From Viola odorata (Eukaryota > Streptophyta > Magnoliopsida > Malpighiales > Violaceae): 64,000 nucleotides of DNA. The stretch is from assembly GCA_963691705.1 (NCBI GenBank), contig OY829546.1, positions 31,528,040 through 31,592,039 of the forward strand. Direction: 5' to 3'. The translations under genes and the position numbers were made by a program. The notes below the pieces were generated by a model, which saw nothing but the letters and a program-made list of their open reading frames with translations, had not been told where the DNA came from and ran no database searches. Positions 1 through 10,407 of the stretch are shown here, one piece after another (positions within the stretch are counted from its first letter, which is position 1; each line of letters starts with the position of its first letter).

Positions 1-751
1 GTTTTCATAGAAATTAACACACTGTAAAATGTCATGTTATATATGCACTTTTTAAATTTTTTTTTAAAATTATAATATCTGGATAAAATGGTATTGGTAT
101 TCATGGTACATACATTTTGGTATTTGATCAGTATAGTGAGTATATACCGAGATTTAAACCAAAATGCAAAAGAATTTTTTTCATTCAGTTTTTGGTAAGG
201 GGAACATATCTAACATACCAATTAATATGGAAGGAGATTGACAACATTGATGAGTAACCCATCCACAATCAAACTTTCTGGATAATTAATTGATTTTTGC
301 ACTAGATTTGGATCTTCTTTCTCTGCTCACTTTTATACACTATCAGTTTAGAGTATTCACACGTTTTGCGTTCGACCTTCTTGGCTGCCTACACCCAAAC
401 CCTTTGTGTACAGAACCCTTCTGAATGAGAATACATACTGTGATAGATCTAGAATTTTAACTTCCCTTGAAATGTTCTTGGTAGGATTACTGGATCCAAA
501 TTGGGTATCACCCTGTTGCTTAACCATCCAATGTTCTTGGTAGGATTCCCTTGAAATGCACTCTTTTGCACAAATTACGTGATAAACTGGTGGGATTCCA
601 GAATTTTATATCCAAGTGTTTGATATTTAACTATTCTTTTACATTATTGAATCCTTGTAGAGATTACTTTTGTAATTGCATACAAGTAAAAGCAGTGAAT
701 GGGAAGAGATAGAGATGATTGGCTTCATTCTGTAGCGCTTCATGTTTCCTT
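1..751. other. AT-rich intergenic DNA, no gene seen
   Basis: No ORF or exon could be supported. The only local structure is a short duplicated phrase (AATGTTCTTGGTAGGATT near 472-490 and again near 530-548). The last part, just below 752, would be the 3' untranslated region of the small peptide gene on the minus strand if that gene is real. Confidence 0.5.
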
Positions 752-987
752 TTATTTTATCACTCCGGGAGCCTTTCCCTGGGGCGGTGCTGGTGCTTCC
801 CTCAGTTTGTCTCCATCTCTATCCCTAGCGGTACTGGATTATTGATCGTATGCTTTTATTAGTAAGTTGATCATTATAATATCGTATTCAGAAAAGTAAG
901 TGTTGTTGTTTACCTGGAAAATGGAGCAAGTTGTGTCAGGATGAGGATTAGGAAGAGCAAGCGGAAAATAAGAACAAATAGCTTCAT
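752..987 (-). CDS. Putative 51-residue secreted peptide, two exons
   Basis: Exon 1 is 914-987 and exon 2 is 752-833 on the minus strand, separated by an 80-bp AT-rich intron with GT..AG borders and a TACTAAT branch-point-like sequence. Exon 1 starts with ATG (MKLFVLIF) and encodes a strongly hydrophobic leader of 24 residues, which reads as a classic signal peptide. Exon 2 adds a short charged, proline-rich tail containing REAPAPPQGKAPG and ending VIK before TAA. A TATTTATAAA box lies at 1020-1030, about 35-40 bp before the ATG, which leaves a very short leader. Size and layout (signal peptide plus short mature tail with Pro/Gly near the C-terminus) resemble plant peptide-hormone precursors, but I do not recognise the family. 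No cysteines are visible. The model rests on splice sites and reading frame alone. Confidence 0.42.
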
Positions 988-1628
988 GTTCTTGTGATGG
1001 AATCCTGGATTTGTTGTTGTTTATAAATAGAGCTGATGGGTTCTGCTTAATTCAACAAATTCGAAGCAATTTCCTTCATTATTTGTTTGATTATTCTGTC
1101 ATGTTTCCTAAAGCATGCGTTGAATAACCTAAATCAAAATTCAAACCACGCCTGTTTTGTTTTTCCATATCATCGTTATTTTCAAGAGCTTCGTTCACAT
1201 TTGTAAGACTCGAGAAATTTCCATGAAATGACATAAATTAATAGTGCGTAAACGTTGCTTCCATGTATCCAAACCTATAAGCCCTAGCTAAGACAAGCCT
1301 GTGAAGTCCTTGTTCGCAAGCAGTAATTGCCAAAATCAATTTTCTCTACAATTTTTATTTTATTAAAAGCTACTAATTGTTGCTGCTTATAAATATATGA
1401 TTTACCTACAAGATTAAACATAAACATGTAAATATAACAGACAACACACGATATTTTTTTATAATAGTTCGCAACTCTCAAGACTTGCATCCACTCTTCT
1501 CTTATTATCAACAACATTCAATTGCTCGCAACAAAAATCACATATGATAATCTCCACATATATCATATGCTACACTACAAAGCTTCACAATCTGCCTCAT
1601 GCTAAAGCTAACAAACTTTTAACACCTA
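988..1628. other. Intergenic DNA upstream of the small peptide gene
   Basis: Apart from the TATA-like box at 1020-1030 I see no coding signal. The region is AT-rich and would contain the promoter of the minus-strand peptide gene. Confidence 0.45.
1020..1030 (-). promoter_or_regulatory. TATA-like box of the small peptide gene
   Basis: On the minus strand TATTTATAAA lies about 33-43 bp upstream of the putative ATG at 987. If it is used, transcription would start only a few bases before the start codon, so another start site cannot be excluded. Confidence 0.35.
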
Positions 1629-3237
1629 GGTAGCGTTTGGTTCACAGAATGTTACTTTCTCCTTGAAATCACTCTCCCGGGAAAATGATACCCGAGAGAG
1701 TGATTGAGGGGAATGTTAGTTTTTTGTGTTTGGTTGGGATTTAAGATTCCCGGGAAAGTAACATTATTTTGTTTGTTTTGTACTCCCTCCGTTTTTATTT
1801 AGTTGACAAGGGCCCACATTTCACATGGATTAAGGTGACTGGGCGTCGCACTGTGCATTGCAGGTTTTGTCTCTGCACCGTTTCAGGCAAAACATGGGCT
1901 TTAGCTGCTCCAACCATACCGTTTCGTCCTCCGGCGTTTCCTATTCTCACCGCCCACACAGAAAGGAGCGGAAGGCCGTCTCGAGTCGGGAGCAGGTGGA
2001 GCGACGCCACTCCGACCAGCCATGCGCCGCCAAACACTGACAAGCTTCCGCGGCTCCTTTTCACGCGTCGGCGCGTAGGAATGTGTCCGGCCACCGTTGC
2101 CGCCGCCGTCACCTGGGTTCTTCTCGTCTCGTCATTTCAGGCAAGAATCTATGGTCACCTTGATTTTTCTCTGCTTATTTGTTGAAGAAAAAGATGAAAG
2201 GGAGATGAAGAAGAGAGAAGGAGAAGATGGAGAGAGAGAGGATGTCAAACACTCTGTTTTCAAGACAACCATGTATGATGCACTGTTTCATTTCACTCTT
2301 TTGCCCCCGTATGACACATAGTTTAGTAAGCGAATGACATGTCGTTCAAGGGACAAAAAAGTAAAAGTGCACCCAAGGACAGCACGTTGAACGAAGGAGT
2401 CAGTTAATTTTGAATTTTGGTTTTTACACTGAACGCGTCAGTTAATATATAACGGAGGGAGTACTTGGGAATCCTCAAGGAAAGTAAGAAAAATAACTAC
2501 TTTATTCTTTTCTATATTTGTGTCTTTGTTATCTTGTTAGGCGTATAATTATTCTTTTATATATATATTGCGCTCCACAGTTTCCTCTAAGCACGTTAGA
2601 CTTTCTCTCTATTTAATTGTCTATCTTTCAACAATCAAAATATCAAATGAGTTTGCTTTATAACTATGTTTTTTTGCAGGTTAAAGAAAATGACAAATGA
2701 CATAACCTTCTTATTAGAGTCCTTGAAAATTATAACAAAGTATGACACATTATTCTAGCAATGCAAAAAAATATAACTGCAACAATAGACAAGTCTAGGA
2801 TCAGGATTTCTTGGATGATTTGTTCCTGTTCCTAACCATATTTTCTTCTACCTATTATTATTTACATCATTACTATGTAATTTTTATGTGATTATTATAA
2901 TTTTGATGTAATTAATATAATTTTTGTGTAATTAATATAATTTGTTGAAGTTTTAGAAAACAGAGAAGGAAGAAGACGCTTTATTAGGTTATTTTTTATA
3001 ATTAGTTTTGGACAAATATGTCATTTTACAAAAAAAAAAACTTTCCCTATAGGGGGGTCACTCTCCCCACCCCCTAACCAAGGAATCACTTCCCTCCATT
3101 TTTTGGAAAGTCAAGACGGTCAAGGAAAGTTGAATTCCAGGGGAGAGTGATTTCTTGTCGCAACCAAACGCAATAAAGCTCAGAATCTCAGATTCCCGAG
3201 TCACTTTTCTCTTTAATTTCGCCAACCAAACGCTACC
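1629..3237. mobile_element. PIF/Harbinger-like non-autonomous DNA element
   Basis: The ends form a terminal inverted repeat: GGTAGCGTTTGGTT at 1629-1642 and its inverse AACCAAACGCTACC ending at 3237. The element is flanked by a 3-bp target duplication CTA (1626-1628 and 3238-3240). A G/T-rich 'GTTTGGTT' terminus with a 3-bp duplication is typical of Tourist/Harbinger MITEs. No transposase is visible, so it would depend on one elsewhere. Subterminal sequence is also inversely similar (CCCGGGAAA-like and GGGGAGAGTGATTTC motifs). A second element (1783-2461) is inserted in its left half, which explains much of its length. Confidence 0.72.
1783..2461. mobile_element. Stowaway-like MITE nested in the Harbinger-like element
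   Basis: CTCCCTCCGT at 1783-1792 is repeated in inverse as ACGGAGGGAG ending at 2461, flanked by TA at 1781-1782 and 2462-2463. This terminus and the TA duplication are diagnostic of Stowaway (Tc1/mariner) MITEs. At 679 bp it is longer than usual. The centre (about 1850-2130) is clearly GC-rich against AT-rich surroundings and contains intron/exon-like TTTCAG junctions, so it may carry captured genic DNA. No transposase is encoded, and the overlapping short ORFs here are not convincing genes. Confidence 0.7.
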
Positions 3238-3240
3238 CTA

Positions 3241-4280
3241 ATTTCTATTTAGAGAGACTATCTCCTTTACTAAATTGGGAAATTTATACAATTAAAAAAA
3301 CCCAATTGTTTCCTTTTTCATCACAAATTAATATTTCTTAGATTATACAATTAAATCATTTTTATAATTAATTAATTCAAGACACAAAAATAACATCATG
3401 CGTTTCCATTTTAAAAAAATTCTCCATCACTGTAGCCGAAATATATCTTTCCGTATAAACTTAATCCTAATTTCTTTTTGCTCTGTTCAAATCCTATTTT
3501 TATCCTTCTTTCTCATTTAATCTGAAAACCTTCATTTTTATGTTGTCTTGTATTCTTCTTATTTCTGTTCTCCAACCTTGACTCCTTTTCCCTATTGATA
3601 TATCATCATCAGCCGTACGTAGCGTTGTTGGTAATAAAACGACAAGACAAAACACAACAAAACCAGCAACACTAGACTAAGCATCGACGACAACAACAAC
3701 AACAACACAATAAGTAGGGAAAAACTAGTATCATTTCTCATGAAACCAGCCACAACCACAACAACAACACATCTTTGTTTCAATCTCTCTTTCACTCTCT
3801 GTTTGATTCAAATCAAAAACAATGAGAGGTTCTGGGGAATGGTAGAAATCTCTCATGTATGTCTCTAATGAAACCAACCACAACCACAACATCAGAACAT
3901 AAGGGCACAAATTCACTTCGGACACAAGAAAGCAGCATATGAATCAAACATTCCATGTTGCATGAAGAAAATGGCATTCACACCAACCCCAGGCTCAGAA
4001 ACTTTATCCCACATCAAAAGAAACGAGCACATGCTTTGGAAAAACAATACAAATTTGTCACAACTAATCAAATCGCTATAGTTATTCGACTAAAACTAAG
4101 ACTAGCCACACCTTAATCTTTCATTGACTAAACTCTTCAAGCACGCTTAAGTGAGAACAATATCAATATGGAAAGACAACTCTAACATTTCCATCACCTT
4201 AGCAAAGTTGAGGACACAAAAACTGTATCCATAAGGCCAAAGTTAAATTATATATTCTTAGTGCAACTATAACAGAAGTA
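3241..4280. other. Intergenic DNA with a (CAA)n-rich stretch
   Basis: No gene could be supported. A CAA-rich microsatellite-like stretch spans roughly 3648-3710, and a phrase TGAAACCA(G/A)CCACAACCACAACA occurs twice (near 3738 and 3869). Minus-strand ORFs over these repeats are low-complexity. Confidence 0.5.
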
Positions 4281-4520
4281 CAAAACCCACGACCTACAAA
4301 GAAATAATAATATTTAGCTGTCGCAGTCCATGGGTACATATTTCACAATGACACCCGATAGTAGACAGTTGCACATCAGGTCCAGCTCTATCGGCCACAT
4401 ACAAACCCAAGGGTATGAAGGCCTAACTATTCTAGGGGGCCTCCACAGCAGGAAGAGTTTCAACCTACTTCCAGGAAATGAGTAGTTAAAAAAGTAATCC
4501 TTGGCGACAAAGGGTTGGAC
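4281..4520 (-). other. Probable 3' untranslated region of the PP2C gene
   Basis: This stretch lies directly downstream of the PP2C stop codon on the minus strand and has no coding signal. The position of the polyadenylation site cannot be fixed by eye. Confidence 0.35.
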
Positions 4521-6844
4521 TCACTTATGCCTGAAAACAATAACAATGGTTGTGCAGTTATCTTTGCATCCCCGTTCATGAACAGCTTCCTTCACAAGAC
4601 GGCGGCTAACGGTTGCCACAGTTAATCCCTCCTGTCAGGATACCAAAACCTACTCAGTCATCACTTAACATGAATAGCTAGACTTAAGCTGCTACAGTTA
4701 TGCAGTCAACAAGTCTTCATGTTCGACCAAACATTTTGGTAACCAATGTTCATAAATTTTGTGTTTTACAGACAAATGTTTGCACCAAAGAGAAAAAATG
4801 CAGTGCAACGAAAAAGTAACATCAGCCCTTTCCATCACAAGTAAAAAGAATGTTCCATAAGTGAAACCTAGCATATGTTATATAAATTGATAACACAAGC
4901 TTGCTTCTCCACTTTTCCCCCCTCAAAAGTTAGCTAGCATTTTGGGCTACAGTGGGTTCCAACCACATGCACGGCACACTCCTATATGGTGCAACAAGTA
5001 TAGGTTCAACCACCTTTGACAAAAGAGATGGATAGATTCATGTGGACTAGAGAAATAGCAGAATGGACTCATTCTAGTTATGTAGGAAGTCAAGTTTAGG
5101 AAGACGCCTGTGCAGATTAAAGTCATGGCTATATGGCCTCAAACAAGCTCTGCAATTAGTCAAATTGTGACTTCATCACTAAGAAAGTGAAAATGCACAT
5201 TACCTTCAATAGTTTATTGACAAAATCAACTGCATCACTTGGACCAAATACCTGAAACAAATATAAAACCAATTTGCTGAAGTAAAAGATCCAGATAACA
5301 AAGGCAGACTAAATATTCCTGTTACGTAATCAAATATATCAACAAGAGACATACCCCCCATAGACCATCAAACCCAAGAATGATGAAGTGCTCTCTTTTT
5401 GTAATGTCAAAAGAATGAATATCAGGGGTTGCAACAACACCGACCTGCAATTCAAATGCTTCTTTCAGAAAGGTGAAAGAATTAGTTCAACATGCTTCTT
5501 AGATTCTACTCCCTTTGGTCTTTATTAATTGATTTTCTGAAATAGTAGACAAACTTAAAATAATGATTTATGGACCACGTTTTCTTGACTGTAGTTTTCA
5601 ATTTACCCATTTTTATAGTATAATTACAATAATACCATTGTACCAAATTAATTGGTTGGGTAAAAAAACTAAACAGAGGGCAGAAGTCGTAGTTATGACT
5701 CAAAATGACAGTTAATTTAGACCACGTTTTCAGTAGGAAAATGACAGTCACTAAAGGATCAAAGATACACATGGCTTTAGCAAGCAAAGGTGGAATGTGA
5801 AACCCATACTGCACTGTGCACAAGAATATTTCATTCAAGTTTTGTTTATTCCTCACAAGTTCATGTCTTCCATCGGATCAAAAGGACCCATCTATCATCT
5901 CTCAATTCCTTACACAAAACATTATTGAGCTAGAACGCAATGATTTAATATTGATAAAAAAAATAGTTAGTCTGACCCAAAGCAGCTAAATCACAGAAGA
6001 TTGTGGCACATGGAAAGGAATGGGACTGTACACCATGCCAGTTGAGACATGATAGGTTGGGGTAGACTTCTGAAGAGTGGTTTAGGAGAAATGCTTTAAC
6101 AATTTTTATAGTCAAAATTAATTTTCTTGAACTTTTAGTCCACAATCTGGTACGAGTGCAGAGTGCACCCTCTATAACATATCAAAGTAGTTCATACGCC
6201 AATTATCTTCCAGTTCATTTTTGTCAAATTGACAAGTTTCAAGCTACATCAAATATTAGAGTTCAGTTTGTGCAATGATATTCCCTATATTATTTTAGCT
6301 CACTTGCTACTTGTTAACAATGACAACAGATGTAGACACTAAACTGAAATAGAAAAACATCCAGTGCCATCAACACTCAACAGAAACCTTAAGAGGCCGT
6401 TTGGTATGGATTCATTTCACTTAAAATGTGAGAGTTCATTTCATTTAAAATCATTTGTACCAAATCAGTCGTTTGGTATAGTAAAACATGTGAGAGTTCA
6501 ATTCATGTAAGAATTGAACTGAAAATTTTAATGAAGAGTAGAATTCTCCAATAAAAAGATGCAGTGTGGTGGAATTCATTTGACTCTTTTATAATTAATT
6601 AGACTATTACTTAAATACCAAACACCCTCTAACAAGAAATTATAATTGAACTCTATTAATGAAATGAATTGAACTCTAATATGATTTGATACCAAACACC
6701 CCCTAACTGCTTTGCAAACATGAAACTTCAGAGTTGATTTTAAAAGAAATAACAAAGAACCTTCTTGAACTGGCGATCTCCAAAAGCCCGAGAAACGTCA
6801 AGGCGACCTTGTAATCGTCCATTTGAACTTACACTACCACCTGA
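4521..6844 (-). CDS. Protein phosphatase 2C, C-terminal exons only (partial gene)
   Basis: Four minus-strand coding exons join in frame: 6761-6844, 5355-5444, 5204-5251 and 4521-4631 (TGA at 4521-4523). Each has GT..AG borders. They encode the C-terminal part of a PP2C catalytic domain (Mg/Mn-dependent Ser/Thr phosphatase): GRLQGRLDVSRAFGD, TPDIHSFDI, IILGFDGLWGVFGPSDAVDF, then VATVSRRLVKEAV and KDNCTTIVIVF. The Asp of DGLW and the Asp of KDN are metal-site residues of the family. From memory it resembles the Arabidopsis At1g18030 type (probable PP2C 8), which has Glu where this protein has Gly after DGLW. The N-terminal exons are absent between 6845 and 7673, where the retrotransposon nest begins. 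They are either beyond the right edge of the window, across a giant intron, or lost. The 3' untranslated region would lie below 4521. Confidence 0.85.
5513..5770. mobile_element. Possible degenerate Stowaway-like MITE in a PP2C intron
   Basis: CTCCCTTTGGTCTTTATTAATTGA, preceded by TA, begins this stretch, and an inverse-similar CACTAAAGGATCAAAG precedes TA near 5766-5770. The ends resemble Stowaway termini, but with several mismatches. It lies inside the 1.3-kb intron between the exons at 5355-5444 and 6761-6844. Confidence 0.3.
6393..6703. mobile_element. Tourist-like MITE in a PP2C intron
   Basis: The left end GAGGCCGTTTGGTAT and the inverse of the right end GGGGGTGTTTGGTAT form an imperfect terminal inverted repeat, flanked by the 3-bp duplication TAA (6390-6392 and 6704-6706). 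Interior copies of the same terminus (near 6460-6480 and 6620-6635) suggest two elements nested or duplicated in tandem. It has no coding capacity. Confidence 0.62.
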
Positions 6845-7673
6845 CTGGAAATAGCAAAATGTACACAGTTAGCATCTCATTAGGTATTCGATTGGATTGG
6901 GATGTTGAATACATATTTAAAAAAAAAAAAAGATATAAGACTTAAATAATTCCATTAAAATAAAAAGGTTTATAAGAGCCATGAGGAGAAAACAAAAACA
7001 AAGACATTTGCTCCAGACAAAAAATCTACTATGATGCAAAAAGGCCAGTCTGACTCATGCATCTTAGTCATGCATTCTTAGCCAACATAAACAAGGGTGA
7101 GCACTATTAAGAAGCAATTGTCTTATCTACTTAAGGCTAATAAAAAGGACCATTGTTCTAAAGAAAATCACATTCTATTGTGAACAATTCCTATAAAAGA
7201 GAAGATTTAAGTCATGACGAGGCTGATCCAAAAAGTACAATATACTTGGGGAACAACAAAAAGCACATTAGTTACTTCATCATTTTTCACCAATCACGTG
7301 TCAAGCTTTGGTTATATGAGGTTTGAATAACGAATCACATTCAAACCAGAGCCTATCCTTCAATTGCAAGAAAACATGGAAACTTTCACAAGCTCAATAT
7401 TGAGAGCTTTACTTAAACTGATATAAAAGACAAATGATTATTCCTGAAACACACAGACTGGTTTTCTTGTATGACCTCATAATGTTATGTGAAGAAAATG
7501 AAAAAGTTCCAATCACTAGACAACATGGCACTTATAATCTATTAAGCACTTGGAACAGCTCCTGCTTATTCATGAGCTAAGTCAAGCAAGTCCATCTCCT
7601 AGCGCGTGAAGCTTCAAAGAAAGTATCAATCAGATATTAATTACAAAACTAGGACCACAAACAAGCTTCATAG
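6845..7673 (-). other. Intron (or truncated upstream flank) of the PP2C gene
   Basis: No exon matching the residues expected just before the SGGSV exon could be found. The sequence is AT-rich with an A11 tract near 6918. It ends at CATAG (7669-7673), the presumed target duplication of element A. Confidence 0.5.
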
Positions 7674-8094
7674 TGATACGGTCCAAGCGCCGTGAGAGGC
7701 TTAGACGTAGCTTGAGAATGGCCGGATCTAGTCTCGGGCTTCGTTGTCTTAAGGAATGAATGTTCGGGTGAAAGGAAACGATGGAAATGTTGGAAAGATG
7801 GAAAGGAGATTTGCAGCGGAAGGTATTTGTAGGAAAAGTACTTGGATTTTATATATGAACAAGCTTGTAGAACAAGGCTCAAACGATTTACAAGGAACGA
7901 TGTTCTAGTAGGCAACCTAAGGATGAACGCTTGGATCTAGTATCCCTAGGGTTGGCCTAAGCGGCTTAAGGCTTTAAGAGATTAACTCAAAAACAAAAGC
8001 AACTATAAATGAAGGCTAAGCCCTTCAATTTATAGTGTTAATACTTACAAGGGAAAAACCCAATACACCCTTGGACAAAGGGGCTTTGACTTGG

Positions 8095-8335
8095 AAGGCA
8101 CGACCTTGGGCATGGGCTTTAGTGGGCTAGGCGCTGGCCGAAGGCCAAAGCGTGGCCTTGGTGCTGGTCTTGGGCGCGGTCTTGAGGCTGGCTTTAGGGC
8201 GCGGCCTTGAGGCTGGCCGAGGGCGCGACCTTGGTGTTGGGCTTAGGTGCGGCCTTGGTGCTGGCCGAAGGCACGACCTCGTTGCTGGACTTGGGCGCGT
8301 GCTGGGACTCGGGCTCGGGCGTGAGGCTGCGAGTC
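8095..8335 (-). repeat. Imperfect ~24-bp tandem repeat inside the element A LTR
   Basis: Alternating half-units resembling GGCGCGGCCTTG and (A/G)TGCTGGCCGAA repeat many times at about 24-25 bp. On the minus strand they encode an Ala/Ser/Pro/Lys-rich tail that continues the integrase frame into the LTR and meets a TAA near 8195. The ORFs on both strands over this block are products of the repeat, not separate genes. Confidence 0.6.
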
Positions 8336-8358
8336 GAGTCGTTGGCGTGGACACATAG
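8316..8358. repeat. 43-bp direct repeat flanking element B, left copy
   Basis: CGGGCGTGAGGC...GACACATAG is identical to 14091-14133 on the far side of element B. It is LTR A sequence. A normal gypsy insertion would duplicate about 5 bp, so this is an aberrant target duplication. Confidence 0.85.
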
Positions 8359-8797
8359 TGTTAAGGTCTAAGCTCGTCCAGGGCATGTTCACGCCCATGG
8401 CCGCTTAACCTTAACGAGAGCTTACGGGTAATCTTTGTATTCGGGTTGGGGGAGTGAGTAATCAGTCCCTTTGTGTCGTGGGCTCGGTTATTCATTGGAA
8501 GGGTGTTTGAGTCGGCCTTAGTGCGGGCGGCCCCCTTGTCTGCGACCTTTTTTGGCCATTGTCTGTAATATCTTGCTTATTCAATGAAGTGGTGTCTTTC
8601 ATGATTGTATGCCCTATTGCTTATGTGTTTGCCCTATATTATGCCTATGATAAACTATAATGGCCCTATTGTGTTTCTAACCTTATGTTCCCTAGTGATG
8701 CAGGTCTAAGGTGTGTGTGAAAGGCTGGTTCCGTAGAGAGTGTGTGAACGCCGTACGAACTTAATCCCTTGGGCTTCCAAAGGATTAGTCCGTGACA
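8359..8797 (+). repeat. Element B 5' LTR
   Basis: It begins TGTTAAGGTC and ends CCGTGACA, followed by GT and the primer-binding site. Its near-identical partner begins at 13671. Confidence 0.85.
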
Positions 8798-8799
8798 GT

Positions 8800-8812
8800 T
8801 GGTAGCGGAGCG
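8800..8812 (+). other. Element B primer-binding site
   Basis: TGGTAGCGGAGCG lies 2 bp after the 5' LTR. It resembles the common plant Met-tRNA site (TGGTATCAGAGC) but differs at several positions. Element A has the same variant. Confidence 0.6.
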
Positions 8813-8829
8813 ATTTCAATTTCTTTGAG

Positions 8830-10407
8830 ATGTCAAAGACTTCGAAAGTCAGGTGCACTGAACTAGAAAATCGCGTGAGTGCGATTGATACATGGATACA
8901 GAGTCCTCACAGCCAGAAGTAACATTGGAACAGATACTTGAGAGGGATAGACGCATTGAGATGCTAGAATCCCGTCTGACCCATACGATGAAATGTTTAA
9001 AGGCGAGAGCGCCGATAATGATTTCTCTGTCGAAGAGAACGTGGAAACTTTTCGTCTCTTTGCGGAACGAGTGCGACGCGTAGAGGCGCTAGAAGCACAG
9101 TTAACAAGGAGACTTTTAAGTTTCGAAGGTCGAACCCTAGAGAAAGAGGGTGACTCTCAGGAAAATCTTGATGAGCTGCTAGAGAGGGCAGACATTAGAG
9201 AATTGAACGTGGCACTTACCACCACCGGAACTAGGGTGGATGAATTGCAAGATAATCTCAAGGAAGCGTGGTATATGTTTCCTGAGACCAACAAGAAGGT
9301 GGGACTGTTGGACGCCTCCCTGATTGAGATATAGGGCAAACTCAATGAATTGGAGCAAAGGAATTTTCCTGGCCCTGCGGGAATGGGGATGGCCGAACTA
9401 AACAAGTGCAAAAGTTTTCAACCAAAACCTTATAATGGAGTGAGGAGTGCGAGAGAGATAGATAATTTCTTATTTGACGTAGAAAACTATTTCAATGTGT
9501 GCCAGGTTTTGTCAAATGAGTTGAAACTGACGGTCGTAGTAATGCTACTATCCGACAATGCTAAAGTATGGTGGAGGACTCGCGCTAATAGCATTGGTAC
9601 GTGGGAAGAGTTTAAAGCGGAGTTGAGGAAGTCATTTTGTCCAGAGGATGTGGAATATGCTGCTCGCATGAGCTTGTGCAAACAATTTCTGTGAGAGAAT
9701 ATGTAAACAAATACTCCACGCTTATGCTCGATATTAAGGAGATGTCGGAGGCCGATAGATTGTTCAATTTTACTCAGGGATTGAAGCCTTACCCCAGGAA
9801 TGAAGTCCGCCGGCAGAATCCCAAAACCCTGAATGACGCAATCACAATAGCGGAGAGAGTAGAAGATAGATCGGATGTTGGGACAAAGCGAAAATTTAGA
9901 GGGTCTAATGGATCAGATGCTAGGTCGAACAAGTTTACTAGGAATAGTACTGGAACTAGTGAGAATCGGTTCCCATCTAGGAACCCGACAAACTTCCAAG
10001 GCCCTAACAGGCTTGGCAATAGGGTCCCGCGACCTATTGCATGCTTTATCTGTGAAGGTCCTCACAAAGCGGCCGAATGCCCTACAAAAGTTACCTTAAG
10101 TGGGTTGCAGACAGTTCGAGGATCTATGAACCCTGAACCAGAGAAGGTGTTGGCATTAACCCAGGGTGAATACCCTTCAGAGAAAAGTTTTTTATCGGCC
10201 TTGAAGAAACAGTTGGCCACACCAGAAATGGCAAAGGGCTTAATGTATGTGACAGTTCAAATGGGACGTTATTCCATGGAAGCCCTCATTGACACAGGTG
10301 CCACTGATAGCTTCTTGTTGGATTCCTTTGCAAGAAAACTGGGAGTGACAGTTGTCCCAGATGGGGGAAAACTGAAGGCGGTGAATTCGGAGGCAAGGGA
10401 AACGTAG
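8830..10407 (+). pseudogene. Element B gag and protease, frameshifted
   Basis: The likely start is ATG at 8830 (MSKTSKVR). The frame shifts several times (pieces at 8892-9083, 8993-9334, 9350-9694 and 9637-10407). The 9350 piece has the capsid-like region with FDVENYFNV-type and WWRTRANSIGTWEEFKAEL motifs. The last piece carries a basic stretch, the zinc knuckle CFICEGPHKAAEC, and the aspartic protease active site LIDTGATDSFL near 10284-10320. It ends at an in-frame TAG (10405-10407), after which protease-like sequence continues in the same frame. Role in the family: virion-like particle core and polyprotein processing. Confidence 0.8.

Larger units (their letters stand above)
7674..8358 (-). 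repeat. Element A 3' LTR, outer part
   Basis: It begins TGATACGGTCC and is the match of 53223-53465 over its first 243 bp. It is interrupted after 8358 by element B and resumes at 14134-14266, ending CGTATCA, giving about 818 bp in all. The preceding CATAG (7669-7673) is the likely target duplication. Its partner lies outside the window. Confidence 0.85.

Noticed and set aside
1769..2321. Several ORFs on both strands, up to 138 codons
   Set aside because: They lie in a Stowaway-like MITE, cross its terminus, and show no family motif.
3592..3925. Minus-strand ORFs with Val/Leu-rich runs
   Set aside because: Translation of CAA/ACC repeats; no start context, splice sites or motifs.
7920..8130. 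Possible tRNA or other structured RNA gene
   Set aside because: No cloverleaf or A/B box could be found here or elsewhere in the window by eye.
8127..8358. Overlapping ORFs on both strands, rich in Arg/Pro or Gly/Leu
   Set aside because: They translate the tandem repeat in the LTR of A. Only the integrase-frame reading has a case.
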